In this document: positions 37,091 to 49,121 of the stretch, one piece after another
How positions within the stretch are numbered: the stretch's first letter is position 1
Layout of the letters: each line of letters starts with the position of its first letter
Program-made: the position numbers and the translations under genes
Assembly (NCBI GenBank): GCA_029378245.1
Contig: JARKIF010000001.1
Location: 372,001-436,000 of the forward strand
Direction of reading: 5' to 3'
Origin: Roridomyces roridus
Taxonomy: Eukaryota > Basidiomycota > Agaricomycetes > Agaricales > Mycenaceae
DNA length: 64,000 nucleotides
The notes under the pieces: generated by a model
Seen by the model: the letters and a program-made list of their open reading frames with translations, nothing else
The model's database searches: none
Told to the model about the DNA's origin: nothing

Positions 37091-39663
37091 ATGGCATTCA
37101 TCTCCAACGCGAGCGGCTTCACTCTGGGCGAAGGCACATTCAATAATATCCACGGGAACCTCGTCATATACGATTGCCAGGGCGTGAAACGACGACGGGA
37201 AGATATTGAAGGTGAGTTTTCTGCGTATCGACACAAGAGCTTGGTCGCTTAATCGTTCCCGTCTCCAGATGCGTCAGATGTATTCGGGTCGGGAGAGCCT
37301 GTCCCAAAACGGAGGCGAAAGGAGGATCGAGATGGATTGAAGGTGCGTGGAGGTTTTGGACTCGGATTTCCAATGCTCCAAATCGACACAGATTATCCGA
37401 AACAAACATCTCAAGCTCACACTCGAAATAGGACGCGGGCAAGGCTATCTTCTTCATTCAGGGAAGATCAAGGGTCAAGCGGTCATCGTGAAGGTTTTCG
37501 CTGGAAGAAATGCTCGTGAGGTGTGTGACGCCCAGGTTGCCGTCTCAAATTGACTCTGAAATCAATCGGAAAGGACTGGGAGGCCACGATGACCCTCTCG
37601 CGACGACTACTGTAAGCAAGAAAGCGTGGACTTGGATTCACATTTACTTATCCGTGGTTTTTCAGGCACCCCAATGTGCTACGGGTCGAAGGGGCCTCGG
37701 CGCCGACGTCCATTCATCACTTCATCGCGTATGAAGACGGTACCGACTTCACAGGTCGCAAAACTACAATAGAACTCACTGTTTTGCCAGCCCATCGAAA
37801 GACAGCGGAAGGCCCACTCGCTTTCGCCCTCAGGGACGATCTTGAAACCAGCATTGTGCTTGGATTCAAAATGGTGCGTGTTCTCGTTCGTATCCCCTTT
37901 CGTTACCTCATGCATTCCCAGATTTCTGGCCTTTCTGTAAGACACCTATTCATCTCATAGTCGATGAGCCATGCTTATTCCTCTTTCAAAGTCCGGGATC
38001 GATTATCTGAGTACGCAAGGCACGACTCTTCCGCTAAGACCCGAGGTATTGCCAACCTTCTGCTCATCTTTCTTCGTCTCAATCCGACACAGAGCTTCGA
38101 CGTCTTCCTTGATATCAACGACCGATTCCTGCTCAGCATCAATCCACCAGTCGATGTTAATACGGCGCATCAAGAAGAGGACGACAGTCACGACACACGC
38201 AGCGTCTGGAATTTGTTCAACGGATTATGTCAAAAGGTCACTCCAGCTCTTGACGCCTTGATTGAGGCACTGACCTTTCTTGTGTAGGTCTTAAGGTCGG
38301 CCAATCGCGTATTACACGGTCTGGCTCATTCCAATGCTGTCAAATGACCTCACTTACTCGCCGCCAGATGAGGATATTGAAAGGACACCGACTGCTTTCG
38401 AGTCTTCTCCTCGCCCTTCGGCGCTCTGGCAATCCTCCCCGGTGCTTTCGTCGAACCAAGCCATCACGCAACATGAAGGACCTCTCAAGTGATCCCCAGG
38501 AGGCACCCCTAGTACCGCCGCGACGGGAATACGTCTGGCGAGCAATGGACGTGCCACAGTCCTTGGCCAGCATTGCCACCCAAATTGCTCGAGATCTCGA
38601 CCTGCGCCACGCATCTATCAGTCGCCTGGTTTGGAGCGACATCGGAAGCATACACCGCTGCCCGGGATACGTCAGGGAGGAAGTAACGCTGGCGACCAGG
38701 ACGGCAGATAGTGCTGTCGTATCACACGATGCGCCCACCATCCAAGAAGTGTGCTCCGTCTGCCGCGAAGTGGTGAATTTGGGAGATGTTTTCCGTTGTG
38801 TCTGTGGACACGAAGGTATGTACGATCGAGCTGCTGTGCAATATATCCCCTTATCTTGTTCCTTGCTAGGACCAGGGTCTCACCCAACACTCAAATGTCG
38901 CTCGTGCAAGTTATGGAGTCATAGGGACTGTGGCCCCATTCCGAACGAGTCCATTTGCTCCTTCTGTGTCTTCAGCGCCTCGGGCATACCCCTGCGATCG
39001 GAACACCTACCCGTTCACAAACAGGATGTCAACTTCCTGGCCGGATCGGCCGATGAAGTTGGCTCCGCAGCCAAAACATTTTTCTCGTCGCCCGTGTCGG
39101 CCAAACGCGCGCGACCACTGCAGCGTGAAGCCAAGGAGAAGGAGTTTGCAGAGGGTCAACATGCCAACGTGATCGATGGTGTATGGCATTGTTCCAACTG
39201 CGGCAGTCCCGAGAGCATCGCTGTACGCCGGCGCAAGGGTCCGTTGGGGGACGAAGCGCAGTGCGGTACTTGTGGGCTGTGGGAAATCCGGCAATTCCGA
39301 CCAATGGAATACAATTTGGATTATGATTTCCATTGGCAGGCGGGAGGACCGCAGAAGGAAGTCGAAGACGTTTTACCTGACGAATACAATGCGCCATCCC
39401 CTTCCACACCTAATACTATGACGTTCCCCATCACCGCTGCTTACTTCGAGCGTGTTTTCTACTGGGATGGCTGTGGCAACACACAATACGGGACGGTGCA
39501 ACAAGTGGTAGTCCAGGCGAATGTGCGCTTTATTCCCTGTATTTCGTATCGCGTACCCGCTCACGGATTTTCTGCAGGGCACCGTCATGCTTCAAATCCT
39601 TCTAGACATAGGTGGCACTGTCATTTTACCGCGAACATGTACAAGAACCACGATGTCGGTTAA
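37091..39663 (+). pseudogene. Pseudokinase-PHD gene with SNF5-type GATA-like finger, frameshifted, copy 3
   Basis: The module is complete: motif [19 protein letters not shown], linker KRRR, glycine loop IGRGQGY, VIVKVF, HPNVLRVEG, FDVFLDINDR and the helical region. In the exon that starts at about 38369, one base is missing near 38488 compared with copies 1 and 6, and the frame runs into TGA after GPLK. Beyond it the frame is open again ([15 protein letters not shown] ... CSVC ... CVC ... CRSCKLWSHRDC ... CSFC). The tail contains VWHCSNCGSPESIAVRRRKG and PLGDEAQCGTCG, a C-x2-C-x20-C-x2-C finger. It is very like the GATA-type finger of basidiomycete SNF5 chromatin-remodelling subunits, but the following HRHRRPR stretch is changed. 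Either the copy is dead or the missing base is a sequencing error. Confidence 0.7.
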
Positions 39664-40398
39664 TCTTTCGAAAGGGAGTCTCAATCCCACCGTTCTTGTT
39701 ACTGCTCCTGCCGGTTCTCTCGGCTTTGAGCCGCGGCTTTCACTGCCGGCCTCGCTGCCCCTTCCCCACATTTCGTTATCCACTCTCGCCCAGGCTTCCG
39801 GTTCTCATCAGTCTCTTTCTCATCGTAGAGCCCGGCGTAGAGGTGCACCACGCCGATTCTGATGTACTCTCACCTACGAATTTACTACCCTCAATGTCAC
39901 ATATATATCCCTCGAATTGTATCTCCTTACAGTCTCACTATGTCGCAGATAAACCAAGTTTTTGACCAGGGAGGAGGCGACATTACCGCATTCGGCCAAA
40001 TACCATTGCCTTCTCGCTCAACTCGCCCCACATCTCGACATGTGGCCTCCGCACTCAGGTTGCGGACGACGAATTCTTTCTTTGAGAAGATCGCGTTCTC
40101 TCGCGGATGGAGGTCACTAATAGCTCGCCCCCGTCGTCATTGATATCCCACAACACTTGTCGTTGCCCGAGCGCTGACCCTCTCTTGAGGCACCATCCAA
40201 CACGACGGAGTGGCATCCATTTCCTCAGAATCTACACCGTACCGTCATTGCTTCCCGTCAACGTCCCGTTCCAATTTCGCCCGCCGCATTCGGCCCGACA
40301 TAGCTTTGCAGTGTGTCATCGACAACTACACCTTGTTTGCCCGAGGCTATAGAGTTCTCGTGCCTATAGCTCTCATCTCGCACCTTCGAGTGTCGCAG
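39664..40398. other. Intergenic with shared upstream block, copy 4
   Basis: 3' flank of copy 3 (GTAGAGCCCGGCGTAGAGG near 39825) and, at 39915-40012, the shared upstream block (TCGAATTGTATCTCCTTACA, ATAAACCAAGTTTTTGAC, GGCCAAATACCATTGCC). No gene. Confidence 0.55.
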
Positions 40399-43378
40399 AT
40401 GTCTTTCATTTCGAACGCCAGTGGAATCACCTTGGGTGAAGGCACTTTTACCAATGTTCAGGGGAATCTGAATATCTACCACGGCGTGAAGCGACGGCGG
40501 GAGGACAGCCAAGGTGAGTTTTCCGCGTACTGGCATAGGAGTCTGTTGCTCATTGGTATCATCCTCAGATCTACATGTATCCGGAGAACCTATGGCAAAA
40601 CGGAGGCGACAGGAGGATCGAGACGGGATGAAGGTTCGTGGGGCAACTTGACTCTGTTTGAAGCAGCGTTGACGCCAGACCAGATTATCCGGAACAAGAA
40701 TCTTAGCCTCGCCTTCGAGATAGGACGCGGGCTAGGCTATCGCCTTCACGCAGGCAAAATCAAGGAGCGGGCGGTCGTTGTGAAGGTGTTCAACGCAGGA
40801 AGGAATGCCCGCGAGGTGTGTGACACTGTTACCTTCTCGACTCGCCACTGAAACGAGGAAAGCACTTGGATGCCACAGTTTTACTCTCGCAAGGACTATT
40901 GTGGGCGAAAAGGATACTTGGAAGAACAGCATTAACGTTTTGCCAGGCATCCCAATGTGCTGCGAATTGAGGGGACCTCGTCGCCGACGTCAATGTATCA
41001 CTTCATAGCGTATGAAAACGGTAATACTCATTTCACAAGTCGCGATATGAAACTGAGCTTTTGTTAGCCCAACGGCAGACAGCGGAGGGGCCACTCGCCA
41101 CGGCCCTCAGGGACGACCTTGACAAGAGTATCATGCTTGGATTCAAAATGGTTCGTGTGTTCGGTCGTATCCGTTTTGGTTGCCTGACCGGTTACCAGAT
41201 TTCCGACCTCTCTGTACGAAAACTTTCCTTCTTCTGTCGGAGCCATGCTGATTCCTCTTACAAAGTCGGGAATAGATTATCTGCGTACACAAGACATCAC
41301 ACTACCGCCGGGTCCCGAGGTATGGCTTTCCTTTTCCTCGGTTTCCTTTGTCTCAATCCAGCAGAGCTTTGACGTCTTCCTGGATATCAATGACCGATTT
41401 CTGCTCAGTCTCAATCCACCGAGAGACGCTACTACGGCCCACCAAGAACAAGGCGACACCCGAAGCGTCTGGACCTTGTTTAACGGATTGTGTCAAAAGG
41501 TCGTTCTGCGCTCATGACGCCTTGCTTGAAGCGCTGACCTTTCTTCTGTAGGTTTTGAGGTCGGCCAATCGCGTACTGCACGGTGTGGCTCATTTAAATG
41601 CTGGCAAATCACCTCACTTACTTCGCCGCCAGATGAGGATATCCAAAGGACGGCTACTGTTTTCGACTCTTCTCCTCGTCCGGAGGCGCCCTCGAAATTC
41701 TTGCAGATGCCCTCGTCGGACCAAGCCCCCGTTCAAAATGAAGAAGCCATCCCAGCTGATCGTGAGGAAGCTCCCTCAGTACCGCCCCGGCGCGAATACG
41801 TCTGGCGGATGATGGACATCCCACAATCCTTGGCCTTCATTGCTGCTCAAATCACTCGAGATCTCGACCTGCGCCGCGCATCTATCAATCGGCTGGCTCT
41901 GAGCGACAGCAGAAGCATACACCGCTGCCCGGGATACATCCGGGAGGAAGTCACACTAGCGACACGGCCGGAAGATAGCGCCGTTGTATCACATGATGCG
42001 CCCACTATCCAGGAGGTGTGCTCGGTATGCCATGAAGTTGTGAGTTCGGGAGAGGTTTTCCTATGTGTTTGCGGCCAGAAAGGTAGGCACAATCTGGCTG
42101 TGGTGCAACATCCCTTACTTATTTCGCTGCTCCTTAGAACCAGGGTCGCGCCCCACGATGAAATGTCGCTCATGCAAGACATGGAGTCACAGGGACTGTG
42201 GCCCCACTCTTAACAAATCCATTTGCCATTTTTGTTTCTCGAGAGCCTCGCGTATACCCCTGCGCGCGCAACCGGGTGACGAGCTCCAGGCATGCAGGTC
42301 TCCGAGCTTTTTCCCAGCGTCGCAGCACCTCACCGTTCACGGCGGCATCTTCATAAGCAATGTGCATATTCCCGAGAACCCTTACGAGTCTGGTCCGCTC
42401 TCCGGTGCGTGTGAACCCAGTCTCGTCGGCAGTCACCTCAATAGTCGTTTCTTCCGCAGCCCCGATGTTTTTCTCGCCCATCAATCCTGCCGCAACGAGC
42501 AACGCCGCATTCTTGCCGGACGAACAATTGGTGCACTCGACCCAAGCCTTCATAGGTATACCACCATCCTTATCCTGCCCTCTTCACAGTGCTGATTCTT
42601 GGTCCGCAGCTACCCCCGAGCTTAGCCTCGTCTACAGCTTTGACGATTTCATCGACGACGACCACAACGGCCTTCTCTCTTACGGCCCTCCACTCTTCCC
42701 TGAACAAGACGAATTTGTACCTTTCAATCATTTTCCAGAGCTCCGCGTGCCTCCCAGCACCCCTGATGATCCAACGGGCTTGGGATTGATGGGCTGGGGA
42801 TTGAATGACCACAACACCGACAATTGGCTGTACAACCCACCTGGCTTACAATCGACGTACGCGCCCACCAATTCCGGTTTCGAAGAGCTGGAAAGCGACA
42901 TCGCGTTGCACCGAGGGGTCTATAACCCTACCCCTGGAACCCTGCAGGTCCCGCCCAGGTCCCGCAGCGTGGATTTCATCTCAACAAGGCGGGCATTGGA
43001 TGGCACGACATATTTGGACCCACGTGTGGTCGCTACCGACGCTGCTCGCATACGCAGGAAACGACCCGCCGCCCACTTCAAATGTACTCGGTGCGACGCT
43101 ACATTCACGTCATCTCACAACTTGAAGCGTGAGTCGGCATTTACTCGTCTATTTGTATCACTAACTCAGACTGCTTGTCGTCTTTGTTAGGTCATGAGAA
43201 CGCGCACGACGGCATCCGTCCATACCCCTGCCAACAGGGTTGCGGGCAACATTTCACAACCCCGAGCACTGCAGCACGCCATTCCAGGAGCTGTAGAGGA
43301 AATCTCCTCAACGCACAAGGAGCCGGTATGCAGCATACCAGTGCTACGCTCGGAGCACAACTTGTCGCTTCCGCCTAG
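40399..43378 (+). CDS. Pseudokinase-PHD protein with C2H2-pair tail, copy 4
   Basis: Fifteen exons: 40399-40513, 40569-40633, 40684-40815, 40863-40900, 40947-41020, 41068-41150, 41199-41213, 41266-41319, 41365-41499, 41552-41582, 41633-42082, 42138-42404, 42460-42555, 42610-43128, 43191-43378; all phases close, 753 residues. The module matches copies 1 and 2. After the PHD-like finger ([19 protein letters not shown] ... CRSCKTWSHRDC ... CHFC) the tail changes to a region with FDDFIDDDHNG and FPELRVPPS. It then has VVATDAARIRRKRPA and two fingers, CTRCDATFTSSHNLK (intron) RHENAH and CQQGCGQHFTTPSTAARHSRSC. These fingers, the basic flank and the phase-1 intron inside finger 1 are those of the C2H2 array at 7-28 kb, so this is a fusion of the two local families. 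Confidence 0.8.
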
Positions 43379-43736
43379 CACACACACTCTCTGCAGTTGA
43401 TGTCGCCCCACCACTTTGGCGCCATAGTACTCCGCTTATTCCGCTCGTGGATTCGGCTTCGGCTCTGAAGCCCGTTTTCGCTGACGTTCCTACATACCAT
43501 CTCCGCTACCTATCCATCTCGCCCAGCCTCGAAACGTTGATCGGTCTCTTTCCCCTTATCTGTAGTAGTAGGGCGCGCTACGCCTGATGTACTCCCACAT
43601 ACGAATTCTTTACCGTCCTAACTCCTTCACCGTCCCACTCCATGGACGATGACATCTAGTTTGCTCCAAAATGCATGCATATGAGGAGCGAGAGATCCGA
43701 GTAAGAAGTCGAAAGGGAGGAGAATATCTAGTCGTA
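43379..43736. other. Convergent 3' flanks of copy 4 and a membrane-protein pseudogene
   Basis: Contains a TGATGTACTCCCACATACG and TTTACCGTCCTAACTCC block that also occurs near 52655-52690 and 60140-60185, before the other two copies of the membrane gene. No gene. Confidence 0.5.
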
Positions 43737-44560
43737 CTACAGCCCATACGCCACCTGCGGGCCAGGCGACATCCTCCCACTTGCACCACCATAAGCAGCC
43801 TGCGGACCAGGCGACGCACGGCCAGCGGCGTAGGCAGCTTGCGGTCCAGGAGATATACGACCCGCCTGTGGTCCTGGGCTCGCACAACCAGCCACAGCCA
43901 TTTGTATCATCGGAATAGCCTCGTTGCCCCACTCCTGCTGTGGAGCGTCGTTGAACACCTGTGGAACGGGACCATGGTACGGGTCGTAGTGCGCGCCAGG
44001 GTCGTCTCGATAAGGCTGGTTAGGGTTGAGATGCGGGAGTGGAGGGACGGCGTAGGTGTCCTCGTGATGCAGGTCAGCGGTGGAGGCATCGTACGTGCAG
44101 GCTCTCGACGCCGGACGCGAGTCTTCTCCCCCATCGAAACCGAAGCCCGACCGACCCGTGTATGGAGGCATTGCCAGCACCAGAGTGGTCGTTGAGCTCT
44201 GGCCATTTGGTATTCTCGTTGTCGTCCAAGTCGCTCATCCGCTTGCGCGTGAACTTCCATATGAGGAAAGCTGCCAGGCAGATGAGTGCTACGCCGTCCG
44301 CTACTGCCAAGCCTATGATACTACCCGTGCTCAGTCCGCCACCGCTGGAAGAGGGGGCGGTGTCGGTTGCCGCAGCGCTGGGTGCGGGGTTGGTATACCC
44401 ATGTGCAGGGTCTTGGCACCATGAGGCGTCGCACGCAGGCAGACTCGCGAGGACGGTCGTCGATGGAGCGTCTGCGGGGGAGTGCGTTTCGGTTTCGGAT
44501 TTGTCACTTTCGGCATCGTCGGTGTGATCGGAGGGAGTAATATGCATGAGGATGGCGGGG
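43737..44560 (-). pseudogene. Single-pass membrane protein with SPGPQ repeats, frameshifted copy
   Basis: Homologue of the intact gene at 60404-61525. The transmembrane segment (LSTGSIIGLAVADGVALICL, then AAFLIWKFTRKRM) and the cytoplasmic tail with SPGPQ repeats ending VAYGL are recognisable. Near 44170 a 20-nt deletion after the NDHSGAGNAS sequence shifts the frame, so the two halves lie in different frames. The Ser-rich outer region upstream of the membrane segment has diverged and I could not find a signal peptide in frame. Probably dead. Confidence 0.72.
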
Positions 44561-45466
44561 ATGAGGGACGTGGTGAGGTAGAAGGAGAAGGGCGTGAGGA
44601 GCCTGGGGGGACGCCGGTGCCACAGGTCGTACGAGCACGTGTGGCCGCCGGGACGATGAGGGCGCGTGGCAGTGGTGATGACGGAATTGGCAAGTCGGTG
44701 TCGCGGGCGAGGGGTGAGCGTGCAGCGGGGAGCTGAGGTTTACGCTGATGGATGGGAGGAGGAGGAAGGGATAGGGGTGTCGGGGTGAATGTCAATGCTA
44801 CCCGTACAAGGCTCCGTCGACGGTCCCTTTGCTCTTTGTAGTAGCGCAGGGTGCGATTGTAGGGGACCTGTATCGGGAGTGGCTGCGACTCCAGCTGCTG
44901 CGGAGGCTGCTCTGTGGCGAGCGCGGCGAGGTCAAGGACGGATTCGGTACCGTGTAGACGCTTTCTCGGACGGGCATCACAAGAGAATGAAGCTGTACGC
45001 TTCCTCTGGGCAGGGATTACCTGGAGTTGGACAGGCTGGAATCTGCCGAGCCATGATTGTGGTGGTTGGAAGATAAGCACAAGCCATCATTTGATCACTT
45101 GTTACTAACTCGACCATCATCGATCATCTCCTAAATTCCTTCCTCCACCCACCGTCGCGGTTTAGCGCTCAGCAAGAATAGTCGTCTTGTCTAAAATGCG
45201 ATCGCCCGCGGCCCGAAGCCCGTTATACGGTCGAAAAGCTCCAATTTCTCCTCCTCGCTGGACAGCATTTTGTCAGCTTCCTGCCGTACGATTCATCCCC
45301 TGGTCTTTTTGCCGCCATTTCTGGTACTCCATGCCTCAAAACTTCGCCTCGCGGGATTTGATGGCGGTGCAGACAGCTTAGATTGACTCAAGTACTCACG
45401 GCCATCGGCAGCAAACATAAGTACAGCCTCCTACAGTCCTACTCTAGCAACCACTCACCCTGCTCA
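44561..45466. other. Unresolved stretch before copy 5
   Basis: May contain the decayed N-terminus and promoter of the membrane pseudogene. The shared upstream block seen before the other module genes is not recognisable before copy 5. Confidence 0.4.
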
Positions 45467-48093
45467 ATGTCATTCATCTCGAACGCAAGTGGATTCACTC
45501 TGGGCGAAGGCACTTACAACAACGTCCAGGGGAATATCAACAATGCCCAGAGGGATATCAACAAAGTCCGGGGGAATATCAACAATGCACAGAGGGATAT
45601 CCACAATGTTAAGGGGAATATCGTGAACATACAGGGCCAGGGAGTGGACGTCGGTGAGAAATCCTCGTTAACATCACAGCAGCAACGTGTACTGACGCTT
45701 TCGGCTCGATGGCTAGCGCTGCTGGTGTCTGCGCTTCTAGGAGAAAAACAGCGGCAGAGAGAGGACTCGCCAGATGTGGAAGGTGATTTGGTCTTGGTCC
45801 TCCTGAGAACTGGAACTGAAACCCTTTGACAGAACCTGCCCAGAAGAAGAGACGTGTGAAGCCGGAAGAGGAAGAGGAGGATGGGCCGGAGGTTCGTGAA
45901 GACTCGTAGCGCATAGATATCCACATAGCTATGCACTATCTCAACGAATGGAACAGGTCATCCGACGCAAGGACCTCAATCTCATCGAAGAGATCGGCAG
46001 CGGCCCTGGCTACTTCCTCCACACAGGTAGACACAAGGAGCGAGCGGTCATCGTCAAGGTCTTCATCTCGTGCTCGAGTGCTCGTGAGGTGCGTGAAATC
46101 CCCAGGACATACGTCTCCATCTGCTGATGAACCGAATACGAATAGCATTTGGAGGCGACGGTCGCACTGTCGGAAGGATTGTGGTAAGTATAAAACACCA
46201 GTGGGGAGAACGCCATCTACATCTTTCCAGGCACCCCAATGTGCTGCGGATCCACGGGACATCTTCTTCGACTTCACCATATCAATTCATAGCGTATGAG
46301 GACGGTAAAATCCTTACTCTGGTCTCTCCGTGCTCTCATCATACGACTGACCGCATGCCAGCATCTTGCAAGAATGCGGAAAAACCGCTTGCGGAGGCTC
46401 TCAAGGAAAGTCTAGTCTACCCAAGTGTCGTCTTGGGATTCAAGCTGGTGTGTAGCCTGGTCGCCTGATCCTCTATCTATCTCACGCTATAGTAACAGAT
46501 TGCTGGGCTTTCCGTATGGTTCTCACTGCCCTTTTCACTCCCTACGCTCACTCATTGTCAGTCCGGAATAAATTATCTCAGCCTTGTACATGGCATATCC
46601 CTGTCACTGGGGGCCGAAGTGAGTCCCTGCTTTTCGTGCGATCCCTTTAGTCTGACTGCGAAAGGACTTGAATGTATTCTTCGACAGGAATGACCGATTT
46701 CTGCTCGGTATCAATCCACCACCAGTCAACGCTGATCCTGTTCACGAACGAGACGATACACGCAGCGACTGGACCTTGTTCAATAAATTGTGTCAAAAGG
46801 TCAATCCAGCTCAGAAAACAGCTTCGTCGATGAGTGCTGACCTTTTGTGTAGGTGTTCAGGTTGGCCAATCGCCTATTACACGGTATGGTCATTTAAATG
46901 CTGGGAAATCACCTCTTACTTATCATCACTTCGCCGGCAGATGAGGATATTGAAAGGACGGCTACTGTTTTCGACTCTTCTCCTCGCCCTCCTGCACTCT
47001 CCCAACTCCCGCCGATGCCCTCCTTGGACCAAACCATCATTGACACACACAATGAAGAGGCTATCCCAGCTCCTCGCGATGTGGCAACCCCAGTACCCCC
47101 TCGGAGGGAATACGTCTGGCGGACCATGAACGTTCCACAATCCTTGGCCAGCATTGCCACCCAAATTGCTCGAGATCTCGACCTACGCCGCGCAGCTATC
47201 AATCGTTTGGTTCGCAGCGACGGTAGGAGCATCCACCGCTGCCCCGGATATATTCGTGAAGAAGTGACATTGGCGACACGCACGGCCGATAGCGCTGTCG
47301 TATCTCACGATTCGCCCACTGTCCAGGAGGTCTGCTCGGTATGCCGCGAAGTAGTGAATTCGGGAGAGGTTTTCCGTTGTGCTTGTGGCCAGAAAGGTAG
47401 GCAAAGTTGCCGCGAGAGAACTCCGCCTGATCTCGGTTCCTTCCAGAACCAGGGTTGCGCCCCACGGTCAAATGTCGCTCATGCAAGACGTGGAGTCACC
47501 GGGACTGTGGCCCCACTTCAAACGAGTCCATTTGTTACTTTTGTTTCTTGAGCACCTCGGATATACCCCTGCGCGCGGAAGAGCTATTCGGTCATGAACA
47601 GGATGGCGAGCTTGCTACCGAAACGAGCGATTTCTCCTTTGCCGCCGACCCAAGGGCGGACATGGAAGCACTATTCCAGGACAATACAAACGGCATGCCG
47701 GAGGCTGCAGGTGCTCCAGAGTCTAATCACCCACTCCATGTCAATGTCGCTGATGCGCTCAGCTACCTCGACGCGGTCAAGGCCCAGCTCTGGGATCGGC
47801 CAGAGGTCTACAACCACTTCTTGGACATAATGAAGGAGTTCAAGAAACAACAGTGCGTGTTTGCGCTCTCCTTTCACGTGTCTACTCACAGGCAGTACAG
47901 AATTGACACCCCCATGGTTATGAAGCACGTCTCCCAGCTCTTTCGCGGCAACCCTAGTCTTATCCGAGGCTTCAACACGTTTTTACCCGTTGGTTACCAC
48001 ATCAACGTCTCCCATTCTGATCACGCGGTCGCCGGCACCCCCGCACTCGAACCCAGTCACGAGCAGGCAATCACAGCGGCAGTTCCGGAATAA
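45467..48093 (+). CDS. Pseudokinase-PHD protein with PAH1, truncated by an insertion, copy 5
   Basis: First exons 45467-45653, 45741-45782, 45833-45891 and 45957-46088; then the standard module exons. The N-terminal motif [18 protein letters not shown] is followed by an unusual tandem series (GNINNAQRDINKVR, GNINNAQRDIHNVK, GNIVNIQGQG). The linker is KKRRVKPEEEEED. The kinase-like domain has GSGPGY, VIVKVF, HPNVLRIHG and DLNVFFDRNDR, again without HRD or DFG. The PHD-like finger has CSVC, CAC, CRSCKTWSHRDC and CYFC. PAH1 follows ([20 protein letters not shown], intron, [16 protein letters not shown]). The frame now ends at a TAA inside the foldback element that begins at 48071. The missing PAH2 survives in two pieces further right. 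It may still make a PAH1-only protein. Confidence 0.7.
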
Positions 48094-48990
48094 AAAGCCC
48101 GTTTTAGTTAGCCGCCCTTCCGAAAGTTTGATGAACAGATACGGCCGGGCCGAAATTCAATTTGATACATTTGGTTTAGCTCAGCTCCAGATCAGAGCCG
48201 AAATTCGGCCTTTCACATTCCAAATAAATGAGTTTCAACACTGTAGCATAGGAATGCCATTCTGAGCGGTGGAAAGCTATTGGAATACATTTTACAAAAA
48301 ATGGTCTCCAAATCAATGCAGAAACAACAAATAATATGTCTATCAATCCGCAACCTCACAGTCCGGAAATCACATCCGATATGGGCGCCAAGTTTACGAA
48401 AGGTATGTAACCCGGTTTCGAGGCCGCCAAAATCTCCGTTGAAACCTGAGATTTCGAACCCAGTGAAATTGATTGGCCGATGATCTCCGAGTCATCTGAC
48501 GGTGATCCGAGGATCATCTTCCGCAGCGGGCCACCTCTAGTGCAGATCATCTCCGGATCATCCGCGGATCACTCGGAGATCATCGGCACATAGGTTTCAT
48601 TCTGTTTTAAATGTAAAATCTCAGCGGAGATTTTGGCAGCCGTGAAATCAGATGACATTTGTTGCGTAAAAGTGGCTTCCCTATGGAATGTGATTGCCGG
48701 AATTTGATAATGGAGATTGATGAACAGATTACTTGTGGTTTGCGCGCCGTCTTGAAGGCTGACTTTGTACAATATATTACAATTGCTATGAGGTGCTCAG
48801 AATGGCATTCTCATATGACTGGTTTGAACCACATTTATTCGAGATTCGGAAGGCACAATTTCGGTTCTGATTTCGATCTCACCTAAACCAAACATATCAA
48901 ACTCCGTTTCGGCCCGGTGTTATTTGTCCCCCAAACTTTGGAAAGGGCGGCTAACTAAAATGGGCTTTTTATTGTTGAACTGCCGCTGTG
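48071..48990. mobile_element. Foldback (long inverted repeat) element, 920 bp
   Basis: The left end TCACAGCGGCAGTTC and the right end GAACTGCCGCTGTG are inverted copies. The inverted similarity continues inwards almost to the middle: AATAAAAAGCCC, TTTTAGTTAGCCGCCC, CCGGGCCGAAA, GAATGCCATTCTGAGC, GCCAAAATCTCCG and CCGATGATCTCCGAG all have inverted partners in order. The whole element is therefore an imperfect palindrome and carries no gene. AA flanks both sides (48069-48070, 48991-48992). Removing the element with one AA puts the PAH1 and PAH2 exons of copy 5 in the same frame. It is a non-autonomous DNA element of unknown family. Confidence 0.78.
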
Positions 48991-48992
48991 AA

Positions 48993-49121
48993 TGGAGCTG
49001 GCAGTGCAATACGTCCAGAAGGTAAAACAGCGCTGCGATCCAGAAACTTATCGTCAGTTTCTTGATATCCTGTCACGATGGCACCTTAAACCCGATACAA
49101 TCGACGAGGAAGAGGTTTCCC
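48993..49121 (+). pseudogene. First half of PAH2 of copy 5, cut off
   Basis: Reads ELAVQYVQKVKQRCDPETYR then QFLDILSRW, the first part of a PAH domain, equivalent to [12 protein letters not shown] ... FLDILQAY in copy 2. It is separated from PAH1 by the foldback element and stops being PAH-like at the 9-bp AGGTTTCCC (49113-49121), where the next element begins. Confidence 0.75.

Noticed and set aside
44331..45080. 249-codon Pro/Ser-rich frame on the minus strand
   Set aside because: Out of frame with the membrane-protein homology and without signal peptide; more likely decayed outer region of the pseudogene.
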